Source: Salinisphaera sp. Q1T1-3
GTDB lineage: Bacteria > Pseudomonadota > Gammaproteobacteria > Nevskiales > Salinisphaeraceae
Reading direction: 5' to 3'
DNA: 64,000 nucleotides
NCBI RefSeq assembly: GCF_003602005.1
Contig: NZ_QZWD01000016.1
Coordinates: forward strand, 1 to 64,000
The translations under genes were made by a program, and so were the position numbers. Shown here piece by piece: positions 8,714 through 17,188 of this stretch. How positions within the stretch are numbered: position 1 is the first letter of the stretch; each line of letters starts with the position of its first letter. A model generated the notes under the pieces. The model saw nothing but the letters and a program-made list of their open reading frames with translations. It made no database searches and was not told the DNA's origin.

Positions 8714-9008
8714 GGGCGTGTTGAGGTTTCGTGCGAGTCCGCGCCAAGTGCGCCTTGAAATTGGCGATGGGCGGCAAGACGAGGCATAGCACGCATAGCG
8801 TGTCATTCTGCGCCAGCGTGATAGAACGCTGTATTGCCGTCGTGTTTTTGATTTTGGGGGCACTTGTCCCGAAGGGTTGGGCCACAAATCCCGCCCTGCG
8901 GCGTTGCGAGCCTGGATCGTGGCACGCCCCGATACGGCGACTCGCGTCTTGCCGGACATACTGCGGTCTCTCGACGAAAAGGCGCTCGCACGAAACATCA
9001 ACAGGCCC
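8714..9008 (+). repeat. Family A interspersed repeat, copy A3
   Basis: A copy of about 295 bp in A1 orientation, from GGGCGTGTTGAGGTTTCGTG to GAAACATCAACAGGCCC. It is very close to copy A6 at 29288, with shared variants such as GGGGGCACTTGTCCCGAAGG. Its right end directly abuts the C-terminal remnant of an IS481-type transposase read on the minus strand. The 219 bp between the beta-lactamase stop and this copy hold nothing I recognise. Confidence 0.85.
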
Positions 9009-9010
9009 TG

Positions 9011-9118
9011 GGTGTGTAAACCCACCACATTGTTCACGGATAGCCACAATCGACTGATGGATGGTTTGTGCTTCAGGCTGGCATGGGGTCGATGCCAGTT
9101 ATCGTCATGACGCCAATA
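9011..9118 (-). pseudogene. IS481-family transposase, C-terminal remnant
   Basis: The minus strand here encodes DDNWHRPHASLKHKPSISRL followed by NNVVGLHT. This is the typical C-terminal tail of IS481 transposases (N.HRPH..L....PISRL....NN..G.H), just after the last catalytic helix. No transposase upstream of about 9118 is recognisable. The expected stop codon position now reads CAG and leads straight into repeat copy A3, so the stop was mutated or replaced at the junction. It is a dead remnant. Confidence 0.7.
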
Positions 9119-9150
9119 CGGCTGACGCCCCGGCACGGCGCCGCCGCGGA

Positions 9151-10539
9151 TCACGCGCCGGACGGCACGACCGTACCCATGACCTGTACGAGGGCGGCGC
9201 GTTTGGATTCGGCCTCGATCTCGGCATAGAGAGCGAACGGGTCGATCACGGCCCGCCCGAGTGCCACTTCCAGTGTCTGCTGGCTGGCGGCGGCCGCCTG
9301 TGTGCTATCCGGCGCGTCGCCCAGGTTGGACTGGAAGATGCACGCCGCGCTGACGGGCAGGAAATCCTCGTAGACGATCGGATGCGCCACGATCACGCCC
9401 GAGGCGAGAAGGGCTTCCAGCGCGCTGTCGTCGTCGGTGGGCGAATCGGCGTTGATGGATGATTCGCCGACCGCTTCGTAGCGGAAATAGGCGAGCTCGC
9501 GTCGGCGCAGGGTTTCCAGATCGTCGGGAAACTCGGCGAAGATGCCGGCCAGGGCGGCCTGATAGTCGTCGTTGTTGTCGTGCTTGTAGGTCTTGGCAGC
9601 GGCGAGTAACCGGTCGTAAAGCGTGCGACCGTCCGGCGTCAGTGCTACGCCGCGTTGTTCGATCTCACCGAAACGTGCGGTGTGGTGGCCGATCGTATCG
9701 CCCGCGAAGCGGATGTCTTCCTCCAGCGCCTTGAAGCTCGTCTGGCGTAGCAGAATCGGCACTTCGCGCTGTGGGGGCCCCTCGATCACGGCCTTCGGGG
9801 TGATGCCGTAGTCGGGCATGGCGCTCTGGGCCGTATCGATATCCAGCGTGCGCGGTGTCAGATGATTGATATGGGGGCCGCGGAAGCAGACCACGTCGGC
9901 GATCAGGCGATGCTGGGCAGCCAGCCGGGTGTAGGTCGCATGGTCGACGGTGGCATTGTCGTGCCAGCGAAAGGTCTCCAGAGCCTCGGTGACGAAGGCT
10001 TGGGCTTCGGCCTCGTCGAAACCGCCGACGGTGTCGTGATGCGCGACCAGATCGCGCAGGCGGGATGTGAAGATGTCGCGTTCGGCCAGAATCGACTCGG
10101 CTTGCGCGCGCAGGCCGTCGTCGGTGATGAGGTCGAGTCGCAGCAGTGACGTGAATACCCGGAACGGGTTGATCGCCAGTGCCTCGGTCTCGGTCGGTCG
10201 GAACGCGGTGGCGTGGACAGGCACGCCGGCTGCGGCCAGGTCGTAATACCCGACCGGAGCCATGCCCATGATCGCGAACATGCGTGCGAGCATGTTGAGT
10301 TCGGCGGCGGTGCCCACCCGGATCGCCCCATGACGCTCGACCGACAACCGCTCCAGGTCGTCAGCGGCGGCCAGCTGATCGCGTAGCGCGGGGCGGGCCG
10401 CGAGCACGTCGTCGTTGACGGCAGCCACGAGCCGGGTGAGCGTTTCATACTGAGGCACTTCGGCCTGGTACATGGCCGACATGGCAGCGGCGAAACGGCT
10501 GCGTATCGTCGCGCATGAAACGAATTCGGAAGAGGCCAT
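9151..10539 (-). CDS. hglS: 2-oxoadipate dioxygenase/decarboxylase (DUF1338, HglS/YdcJ type)
   Basis: This 462-aa protein belongs to the DUF1338/HglS family, Fe(II) enzymes of the VOC fold that convert 2-oxoadipate to D-2-hydroxyglutarate and CO2 in lysine catabolism. The metal-site motif RHGAIRVGTAAEL (about residues 69-81) is present, as are the conserved FRGPHINHLTPRTLDID segment and EVPILLRQTSFKALEEDI with the expected downstream Glu ligand region. Length is normal. It stands alone, convergent with nothing nearby. No other lysine catabolic gene adjoins it, but a basic amino acid transporter lies about 3 kb away. Confidence 0.85.
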   Translation of the reverse strand: MASSEFVSCATIRSRFAAAMSAMYQAEVPQYETLTRLVAAVNDDVLAARPALRDQLAAADDLERLSVERHGAIRVGTAAELNMLARMFAIMGMAPVGYYDLAAAGVPVHATAFRPTETEALAINPFRVFTSLLRLDLITDDGLRAQAESILAERDIFTSRLRDLVAHHDTVGGFDEAEAQAFVTEALETFRWHDNATVDHATYTRLAAQHRLIADVVCFRGPHINHLTPRTLDIDTAQSAMPDYGITPKAVIEGPPQREVPILLRQTSFKALEEDIRFAGDTIGHHTARFGEIEQRGVALTPDGRTLYDRLLAAAKTYKHDNNDDYQAALAGIFAEFPDDLETLRRRELAYFRYEAVGESSINADSPTDDDSALEALLASGVIVAHPIVYEDFLPVSAACIFQSNLGDAPDSTQAAAASQQTLEVALGRAVIDPFALYAEIEAESKRAALVQVMGTVVPSGA

Positions 10540-10627
10540 CTCAGGATCCGGCGAGTCGTTGGGGCACCCCTAGTCTGCCACGCTGCCCGTCCGACCGCCG
10601 AGACCGGCCACGAGCGCACCCCAGACT

Positions 10628-11536
10628 CTAGTCGGTCGGGCGCGGTCCGGTCGAGACATAGACATCGGAAATCTCGGCCTTGTGCTCGGGCTCGACGTGG
10701 ATTGTGACGACGCAGTCGGCGATGTCGTCTTCCAGTGCCTGTTCCAGGCGATCGCAGATCTCGTGGGCCCGTTCGACCGGCATGTCGCCGGCCACCACCA
10801 GATGGAAGTCGATGAACGTGCGGCGGCCGGCATGTCGGGTGCGCAGGTCGTGGGCCTGGTAGGCCCCCTGGGCGTTGTCGAAGATGGTGTGGCGGATGCG
10901 CTCGAGCTCGTCTTCGGGAACGGCCTCGTCCATGAGGCCGCCGAGCGAGCTGCGCACGAGTTGCCAGCCGGACCAGAGGATGTTGAAGGCGACGATGGCA
11001 GCGATCGCCGGGTCGAGCCAGAGCCAGCCGGTCAGGCTGACGAGTACCACGCCCGCGAACACGCCGACGGAGGTGACGACATCGGCCAGCAGGTGGCGGC
11101 CGTCGGCACTGAGGGCCGGGGAGCGCACGCGTCGTCCCTGGCGGATGAGCACCGTCGCCCAAATGCCGTTGAGCACGCTGGCCAGGCCGTTGAGCATGAG
11201 TCCGGATACCGGGGCGCTCAGTGGCTGCAGGTCGAACAGGGTCAGCCAGGCATCGCGCAGGATGGCGATTGCCGCGACCACGATGAGTACGCCTTCCAGA
11301 ACCGCAGAGAAATATTCAGCCTTGGTGTGGCCGTAGGGGTGGTTTTCGTCCGGTGGGATCGCGCTAACGCGCAGAGCCGCCACGGCTGCCCCGGCCGCCA
11401 CGATGTTGATGATGCTCTCCAACGCATCCGAATACAGCGCCGCACTGCCGGTCAGCCAGTAAGCGAGATATTTCAGGGCAAAGACGGCAATGCCGACAAT
11501 GACACTGCCCAGCGCGTAGCGGACGGTTGTGATCAT
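10628..11536 (-). CDS. Cation diffusion facilitator (CDF) family metal exporter
   Basis: This 302-aa inner-membrane protein is of the CDF type, expelling divalent metals (Zn, Fe, Mn or Co) by proton antiport. The metal-site motif YSDALES is in TM2 at about residue 37, and HLLADVVTS in TM5 near 155. HPYGHTKAEY lies in the cytosolic loop. A C-terminal ferredoxin-like domain holds histidines (FIDFHLVVAGDM). I chose the ATG at 11536 (MITTVRYALG) because the upstream residues are not hydrophobic and not family-like. The exact metal cannot be assigned. Confidence 0.88.
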   Translation of the reverse strand: MITTVRYALGSVIVGIAVFALKYLAYWLTGSAALYSDALESIINIVAAGAAVAALRVSAIPPDENHPYGHTKAEYFSAVLEGVLIVVAAIAILRDAWLTLFDLQPLSAPVSGLMLNGLASVLNGIWATVLIRQGRRVRSPALSADGRHLLADVVTSVGVFAGVVLVSLTGWLWLDPAIAAIVAFNILWSGWQLVRSSLGGLMDEAVPEDELERIRHTIFDNAQGAYQAHDLRTRHAGRRTFIDFHLVVAGDMPVERAHEICDRLEQALEDDIADCVVTIHVEPEHKAEISDVYVSTGPRPTD

Positions 11537-11759
11537 CGCAGCTCGCGGGGCGGGACGGGATGCGGAGCATAGAGTCTCGCTCCGCAAATCGCAATTTTGA
11601 AATCGGGCCACGAATTCGCATCGCGGTGCCAGAAATTATGCGTGTTCTAAGTTTTGGATCATCGTCGCCGGACCACAATCCAGAACACGCCTGGAACGGG
11701 CGATGCGACGACTCATGCCAGCCATGAGCTCGCCACCCGCCCGGTCATGCCTCATCGCA

Positions 11760-12436
11760 TCAAGGCGTATTGGCCGATACGCGTCGTGCGTCGCTGGTGG
11801 CCTTGGGGTTGTACGGCCCGAATGGCAGCCCGTTATTCGGGTTGCCGACCAGCTGTGCATTGGCCAGCGCCGAGACCTCTCGGGTGGTATCCCGCGTCGA
11901 GCCGGCCACCTGGGCCACGAGTGCGACCACCGCCTGGGCCAGCAGGCCACCCTGTCCGTTGTTCGAGCCCTGGACCAGTCTCTCGTGACCTTTCCAGATC
12001 ACGGTGCCGCTTTGGGCATCGACGAGCTTGCTGGTCAGCTCGACTGTCGCAGCCGAGGACACCACGTGATATTTCTGGCCCCAGTCGTCGATCGTGGTAT
12101 AAAGCGCCGCATCGGGGCGAAGATGGCATTGAGTCGAGCCAGGGGAACGGCCTGCATCTCGGCCGGATCCGACAGGCCGTTATCCTTCATGAAGGACTCG
12201 ACCACGGCGACCGGGAAGACATAGTAGCCGTGTTCGGCCAGCGGCACGCGGATCGTCGACAGATAGACATACGGGGCGTTCACCGCCACGCTCTTGTTGA
12301 GTGGCGGCAGCACCAGGATCGACGTCGGCGGATGCTGTTGATAGGCCGAATAATCGTAGGGTTTCGTTGTCGCGCAGCCGGCCAGGAACAAAGCCGCAAC
12401 CAGGAGCAGGCCGAGATATCGTTGTCGCGTGTTCAT
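11760..12436 (-). pseudogene. DUF799 (GNA1162-like) lipoprotein, frameshifted
   Basis: The N-terminal part (from 12436) starts with a lipoprotein signal ending LFLAGCATT and continues to about residue 107. The reading frame then breaks at a G-run at 12113-12118. The rest of the protein continues in another frame, including YTTIDDWGQKYHVVSSAAT and a tail to 11760. A single base restores one frame of normal DUF799 length (about 225 aa). It is the last gene of a CsgG-DUF4810-DUF799 lipoprotein operon. The frameshift could be real or a sequencing error; the damaged csgG next door favours real decay. Confidence 0.75.
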
Positions 12437-12804
12437 TGGGCGCCTGTCTTGAGTCGTGCCAGGGCCCGGTTCATGAATTCGCTGGATGACGGGTAGAGCT
12501 GCTTTTCGGCCGTGAATTGCTCGGCTGCCATTGCCGGCTTGCCGTCCAGATACGCCATATAACCCAGTTGGGCGTGTACGCCCGGTGCGATCTTCTGTCG
12601 TGCCGCGCGTGCCTTGTCAATGTGCTGGGAGAGCTGCGTGACCTGTTCGGCCGGCGTGGCTTCTCCGGGTTTGACGTACATCTTGTAAATCAGTGGCTGG
12701 TAATCGCCCCAGCTGTAGAGCGGTTGAGGCTGCGTCGCGCAACCACTGAGAACGAGCAGGCCGGCCCCCAGCACCAGGGCGCCGAGGCGTGTCGTGCCGC
12801 GCAT
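12433..12804 (-). CDS. DUF4810 family lipoprotein
   Basis: This 123-aa lipoprotein has a signal peptide with lipobox LSGCATQ (Cys at about residue 22) and the family start of the mature protein, LYSWGDYQPLIYKMY. It then carries a helical TPR-like stretch, HAQLGYMAYLDGKPAMAAEQF. It is the middle gene of the operon: its ATG overlaps the csgG stop by 1 bp and its own stop overlaps the DUF799 start. The protein itself looks intact. Its partners, thought to form an outer-membrane-associated lipoprotein set, are both broken, so it is probably no longer useful. Confidence 0.8.
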   Translation of the reverse strand: MRGTTRLGALVLGAGLLVLSGCATQPQPLYSWGDYQPLIYKMYVKPGEATPAEQVTQLSQHIDKARAARQKIAPGVHAQLGYMAYLDGKPAMAAEQFTAEKQLYPSSSEFMNRALARLKTGAQ

Positions 12805-13782
12805 CAGCGAGTCGCCTCTGGCGCGGGCGACCAGCTACCGTTTTCCATGGCGGTCGTCAGTTTCTCGACTGCTTGCTGGATGGCGAGATTGAGCACCTTG
12901 CCGTTTAAGGGAACCTCTGATCTATTCATCTACGGTCGCGCCGGTGTCTTTTGCGCGCGTCTGACAAGACGCCGCGAGCGCCGTTTGCTGAATGCAAATG
13001 AGCGAGCGGCAACGCCGCTCAGGCGCGCGCAAAAGCCCGGCCGCTAAGCGGTTTGGCCCAAAAGGCCGCGCTACGGCGTTGCATGGCTGGATCATGGAGT
13101 GGCTATGACGCGGCGCCATGCGCCTTGTATCGTGGCCTTTTGGGACTCAAACGCGACCGTGGATGAATAGATCAGAGGTTCCTAAGGCCGCGTCATAGCC
13201 CGACGCGCTGCCGAACCCGATCACCTGGCGATCGCTGAGTGCATATTCACCGGCGCCCTGCACCGAATAGATGACTTGCGATGTGACGACGTCGACGACG
13301 TTCAGATTGACCTTGGCATAGGCGGTCTGACGTTTGCCAGCGCCCAGGGTGCCGAACAATTGGGTGTCGCCGGTCGTCTTGCGGCCGAAGTCGGTGACGT
13401 CGCCGGTGATGGCCACCCGGGCGCCCTGCAGTGCCTGATTCACGCCGCGCAGTTTGGCCTCGCGAGCGATCTCGGCCATGTTGTTGCGCTCGACGACGTT
13501 GAACCGATTGGTCTGTTGCAGATCGGTTTCGAGAATCGTGGCGGCCTGACTGCCCAGGCGGTCGACGCCGTCACTGAACAGCCCGCGACCATACCCCGAG
13601 CGGTTGTCGAAATTGCTGACCACGACGGTGTAGCGCGTGCCGTGATACGGCGTGGCGGCCTGACTGACCGTCTCCGGCGTGATGGCACGATGCGACTCGG
13701 TGGCGCATCCGGCCGCACCGAGCACGAGCGCGCCCATCAGCGCGGCACGAAACGCTGTGCCCGCGTGACATAAAACATTCAT
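12804..13782 (-). pseudogene. CsgG-family lipoprotein interrupted by a 273-bp MITE
   Basis: From the ATG at 13782 the gene encodes a lipoprotein signal (LGAAGCATES) and a CsgG domain with YTVVVSNFDNRSGYG, ILETDLQQTNRFNVVERNN and AYAKVNLNVVDVVTSQVIYS. At 13183 the frame runs into a repeat element and ends early. Removing the 273-bp element and one 4-bp duplication (TAAG) joins GYDAAL to NGKVLNLAIQQAVEKL in frame and gives a complete 233-aa protein ending at 12804. That reconstruction is direct evidence of insertional inactivation. Repeat copy A4 lies only 10 bp upstream of the start and has probably displaced the native promoter. Confidence 0.88.
12910..13182. mobile_element. 273-bp MITE, copy 1 (IS5-like ends), inside csgG-type gene
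   Basis: The element has perfect 21-bp terminal inverted repeats, GGAACCTCTGATCTATTCATC, and is flanked by a 4-bp direct repeat TAAG (12906-12909 and 13183-13186). It encodes no transposase. A second copy at 51587-51859 has exactly the same length and differs at about five positions. The GGAACCTCTGA terminus and 4-bp TA-containing target duplication resemble those of the IS5 group of IS5-family elements, so it is probably moved in trans by such an IS; that link is inference. Confidence 0.93.
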
Positions 13783-13792
13783 GGAACCCCTG

Positions 13793-13963
13793 GGGCGTGT
13801 TGAGGTTTCGTTCGAGTCCGCGCCAAGCGCTGTTTTGTGGCAATTCAGTGTTCTAGCACGCTGGCGCAGCATGACACGTCATGCGCGCTATGCCTCGTCT
13901 TTCCGCTCATCGTCAATTTCAGGGCGCACTTGGCGCGGACTCGCACGAAACATCAACAAGACC
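13793..13963. repeat. Family A repeat, copy A4 (short, two left ends)
   Basis: This 171-bp copy has a left-type end at both sides: GGGCGTGTTGAGGTTTCGTT with the GAGTCCGCGCCAAGCGC block at the left, and the same blocks inverted at the right. The right-end module (CTTTTCGTCGAGAG) is missing. This symmetrical form could fold into a long hairpin. It separates the isomerase gene from the broken csgG-type gene. Confidence 0.8.
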
Positions 13964-13996
13964 TAGCGTCGACGTTGGCGTCTCCGCGACAGCGGA

Positions 13997-15286
13997 TCAA
14001 GCCGTGTGGGCATCGACCGGCATCCCGACGGCCACGGGAAGCGTTGGTGCCAGCGCCAGTGTCGGTAGCCGCGTTGCCTGATAGGCATGATAGAGATCGG
14101 CCTTGAGATGCCCCTCGTCGGGATGGGGCGCGAGTTCGGCGTCGAGTTCCTGGTGCCAACTGCCGCGGGTGGTGTCGATGAAGACATCCCGTACGTGATC
14201 CCAGACACGCCGATACCAGGCTTCGTAGGCCGGCTCGCCGGTCCGCTGGGCGAGGGCCGCCGCGGCCGCGAGCGTTTCCGCGGCGACCCAGTGACGTCGA
14301 CGTCCGGCGCAGGGCAGGCCCTGCCAGTCGACGGTATAGAGCATGCCGGGATGACCGTCGGTATGCCAGCCGACGGTCACGGACTTGTGGAACAGCGCCT
14401 GGGCATCCTCGAGCAGCCAGGGCGGGGCGTCGTGGCCGTCGTGTCTCAGCCCGGCCTCGAGATTGAGCAGCAGGCGGGCCCACTCGCAGCCATGGCCCGG
14501 CGTGGCGCCGTATGGATAGAAACCGTCCTCGGGCGCCTCGGCGTTACAGTCGCGCCATTCCCGCCAGTCGCCGTGGAAATGCTCGACGACGAGATAATCG
14601 TTGGCGGCTGCGTGGCGATGAATGAGGCGTTCGGCAATGGCCAGCGCGCGTTCGCGCCAGCTGTTGTCCGCGAGCACATCGGCCAGTTCCAGGCACAGCT
14701 CGACCGCATGCATGTTGCTGTTGGCGCCGCGATAGTCGGCCCGCTGGGACCAGTCGCGGTTGTAGGATTCGCAGTAGGCCTGCGACTCCGGCGACCAGAA
14801 ATGCTTTTCCAGTACCGCGAGCGCGGCAGCGAGCAGCTGGCGAGCGCCGGGGATTTCGGCCTGGCTGGCCGAGGCGGCCCCCAGGGCCACGAAGACCTGG
14901 ATATAGCACTGCTTGGACGCATCGAAATCGGCGCTATCGCCGGGCGCGCGCTGATACCAGCCGCCGTGCTCGTCGTCGCGCAGCACCGTCTCCAGTGCCC
15001 GGATGCCATGGGCGGCCAGCGAGGCGGCCCCGGGGAGCCCCTCGATCGCCGCCAGGGCATAGACATGCGTATGCCGTGCGGTGACCAGCGTGTCGGCAAG
15101 GGCGCCCTCGGCCAGCGCGCCGTTGACGTCCAGCGGTGCAAAGCCGCCGTCCGGCAGGCGCGAGGCCCGATAGAATTCCAGCAGACGCAGCCCTTCCTGC
15201 TGCAGCCAGAGACGATGCATCGGGCGCATCGTCCAGGACGTGGGGTATTCGCCGTCCACGGATTGAGAGGAATCGATCACGGCCAC
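13997..15286 (-). CDS. AGE-family sugar isomerase/2-epimerase (N-acylglucosamine epimerase superfamily)
   Basis: This 429-aa (alpha/alpha)6-barrel protein is of the N-acylglucosamine 2-epimerase / aldose-ketose isomerase superfamily (YihS, mannose isomerase). Family features include GANSNMHAVELCLELADV near residue 195, PGHGCEWARLLLNLE near 266 with catalytic His candidates, GSWHQELD near 378 and HLKADLYHAYQA near 396. I chose the GTG at 15286, preceded by AAGGA at a good distance, because no ATG fits. The substrate (mannose, glucose or an acylated amino sugar) cannot be told from sequence. It stands alone. Confidence 0.8.
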   Translation of the reverse strand: MAVIDSSQSVDGEYPTSWTMRPMHRLWLQQEGLRLLEFYRASRLPDGGFAPLDVNGALAEGALADTLVTARHTHVYALAAIEGLPGAASLAAHGIRALETVLRDDEHGGWYQRAPGDSADFDASKQCYIQVFVALGAASASQAEIPGARQLLAAALAVLEKHFWSPESQAYCESYNRDWSQRADYRGANSNMHAVELCLELADVLADNSWRERALAIAERLIHRHAAANDYLVVEHFHGDWREWRDCNAEAPEDGFYPYGATPGHGCEWARLLLNLEAGLRHDGHDAPPWLLEDAQALFHKSVTVGWHTDGHPGMLYTVDWQGLPCAGRRRHWVAAETLAAAAALAQRTGEPAYEAWYRRVWDHVRDVFIDTTRGSWHQELDAELAPHPDEGHLKADLYHAYQATRLPTLALAPTLPVAVGMPVDAHTA

Positions 15287-15336
15287 GGCCTGTCCTTTGC
15301 TTGGAAATGTTGTAGCGGGGAGACTACCGGTCTCGC

Positions 15337-16200
15337 TCAACCGTTGACGACAATACCGCCATTCGGATGCAGCGTCTGCCCGCTCATGAACGAGGCATCC
15401 GCCGAGGCCAGAAAGACGAAGCAGGGGCCCAACTCGCTTGGCTGGCCGCAACGGCCCATCGGCGTCTCCGACCCGAAACCATCCAGCCACTGCGGATCGT
15501 GTGCGCCGAGCGTGGCCGGTTGCAACGGTGTCCAGACCGGGCCCGGTGCCACGGCGTTGACACGGATGCCGCGCCCGACCACCTGATTCGACAGGCTGCG
15601 CGTGAAGCTGATGATCGCGCCCTTGGTGGCCGTGTAATCGACCAGAAAATCGGGCCCGATATAGGCGTTGACGGAGGCCACATTGATGATCGAATCACCG
15701 GCGTTCATGTGCGGTAGCGCGGCCTTGGCCAGATAGAACTGGCTGTGCATGTTGGTTTCGAACGTCTCGCGCCATTGGTCGTCGGGCAGCGCGGTCAGAT
15801 CAGTACGCACCCACTGGGTGCCGGCATTGTTGACCAGCACATTCAGCGCGCCCAGTGCCTCGATCGTTTTCGTCACCGTGGCGCGACAGGTCTCGGCATC
15901 GGCCAGATCGCCCGGGATGAGATGACACCGGCCACCTTCAGCCTCGACCAGGCGCTTCGTCTCGTTGGCGTCCTCGGTCTCGGACAGATAGGCCACGGCC
16001 ACGTCAGCGCCTTCGCGGGCGAAATGGATCGCCACCGAGCGGCCGATGCCGGAGTCACCGCCGGTCACCAGGGCCACCTTGCCTTCGAGTTTGCCCGCCC
16101 CGCGATAGCCATCGCGGATCATCTCGGCGGCCGGTGTCATCGCGGCTTCGCTGCCGGGCAGTTCCTGGGACTGGGCGGGAATCTTGGGGAAATCGGTCAT
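15337..16200 (-). CDS. SDR-family NAD(P)-dependent oxidoreductase (YghA type)
   Basis: This 287-aa short-chain dehydrogenase belongs to the YghA-like group, which has an N-terminal extension (PGSEAAMTPAAEMIRDGY) before the Rossmann fold. The cofactor motif is TGGDSGIG near residue 49, NNAG lies near 127, the catalytic Tyr and Lys are in YTATKGA near 193-197, and Ser is in INVASVNAY. The start at 16200 (MTDFPKIPAQ) gives the family length. Physiological substrate unknown; homologues reduce aldehydes or ketones. The nearest neighbour is the AGE-family gene 50 bp downstream. Confidence 0.85.
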   Translation of the reverse strand: MTDFPKIPAQSQELPGSEAAMTPAAEMIRDGYRGAGKLEGKVALVTGGDSGIGRSVAIHFAREGADVAVAYLSETEDANETKRLVEAEGGRCHLIPGDLADAETCRATVTKTIEALGALNVLVNNAGTQWVRTDLTALPDDQWRETFETNMHSQFYLAKAALPHMNAGDSIINVASVNAYIGPDFLVDYTATKGAIISFTRSLSNQVVGRGIRVNAVAPGPVWTPLQPATLGAHDPQWLDGFGSETPMGRCGQPSELGPCFVFLASADASFMSGQTLHPNGGIVVNG

Positions 16201-16658
16201 CGGGCATATTCCGTATAAGACTTTCGTCTTACTCTGTGCCCGGCCGGTGCGTGGCGCCAATCGGTAGGACTACGTAGCAGAGCCTATCGGCATGACTTTT
16301 TGGAACCATTCCGAGCGCGCGTCGCGGCGGCCGGCGATTGATTTCCTTTGCCGCTCGTAACATAGCAGGCGCTGGGCGACCCGCAGTTGCCGATCGATCC
16401 ACCGATCGCGAGTCGATGGGGCGTGCAGCCGAACACGCCCAAAGATCATCAGCGCCGTCAGTGCTTTTCATTATTATTGAAAAATCGCGCATGGCACGCG
16501 TCGTACGCTTGCTTTAGTGAGTGCCCATTCGACCGGAATGGTCTTATATGGTTTCATGCTGCATCGACTAGGTGCCTCGGGGCTCGGTGAGCTTGCGCAG
16601 CCGATGTACGACGGTTTGCATAGCGACCTGAATGACCGAGATTTACGGTACAGAGTCA
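16201..16658. other. Intergenic region without recognised gene
   Basis: This stretch of about 460 bp upstream of the SDR gene holds no coding sequence I can support. It contains a small perfect hairpin, TAAGAC-TTTC-GTCTTA at 16216-16231, in the SDR leader, and AT-richer patches around 16460-16560. Nothing else stands out. Confidence 0.4.
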
Positions 16659-16839
16659 GGGCCTGTTAACACGTCCCGCGTGTGCCGCGCCGGCGCTCAT
16701 TTTTTGCAAGACAAGGCATCGGGCGCGTACGGCCGTCATTCTGGCGTCGCGAACGACAACGCCGGATTGCAGAAAGATGACTGCCGTCCCGTCGGGTTGC
16801 GCGTAAAAAACCGGCCACGTGCGAAGTGTTAATAGGCCC
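16659..16839. repeat. Family C interspersed repeat, copy C1
   Basis: This 181-bp element has inverted ends, GGGCCTGTTAACACGTCCCG at the left and GCGAAGTGTTAATAGGCCC at the right. It shares only the GGGCC-type terminus with family A. A partial copy in the opposite orientation (AACACTTCGCACGTG followed by GCCGGTTTTT) starts at 59797. Its right end touches copy A5, so two repeat types stand in tandem here. Confidence 0.75.
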
Positions 16840-16840
16840 T

Positions 16841-17150
16841 AGGCTGTTGAGGTTTCGTGCGAGCGCCTTTTCGTCAAGAGACCGTAGTGTGTCCGGCAAG
16901 GCGCGAGTCGCCGTATCGTGGCGTGCCACGATCAAGGTTCGCAACACCGCCGGGCGCCCATCGTCGATTTTTCATGGACGGCCTAACCCGAAGAGACAAG
17001 TGCCCCAAAATCAAGAACACGACGGCAATCCAGCGTTGTAGCCCGCTGGTGCAGCAGAGCTGCACGGCGCGCACGACGCCTCGTCTTGCCGCCCATCGTC
17101 AATTTCAGGGCGCGCTTGGCGCGGACTCGCACGAAACCTCAACACGTCCT
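16841..17150 (-). repeat. Family A interspersed repeat, copy A5 (full length, reverse orientation)
   Basis: A copy of about 310 bp in the reverse orientation. The right-end module GCGCCTTTTCGTCAAGAGAC comes first, and the left-end module CTTGGCGCGGACTCGCACGA comes last, ending GAAACCTCAACACGTCCT. It fills the space between repeat C1 and the end of the peptide ABC operon. It carries no conserved reading frame. Confidence 0.85.
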
Positions 17151-17188
17151 AGCGGAAGGCACATGCGGGACCTGCAAGTATTCGACGG

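Noticed and set aside
9903-11162. A 419-aa minus-strand frame overlapping the HglS and CDF genes
   Set aside because: It is a shadow frame, rich in Arg, Pro and Gly, overlapping two clearly recognised genes on the same strand.
12922-13119. A 65-aa frame present in both MITE copies (12922-13119 and 51599-51796)
   Set aside because: It is shared only because the copies are nearly identical. It has no recognisable domain and is too short for a transposase.
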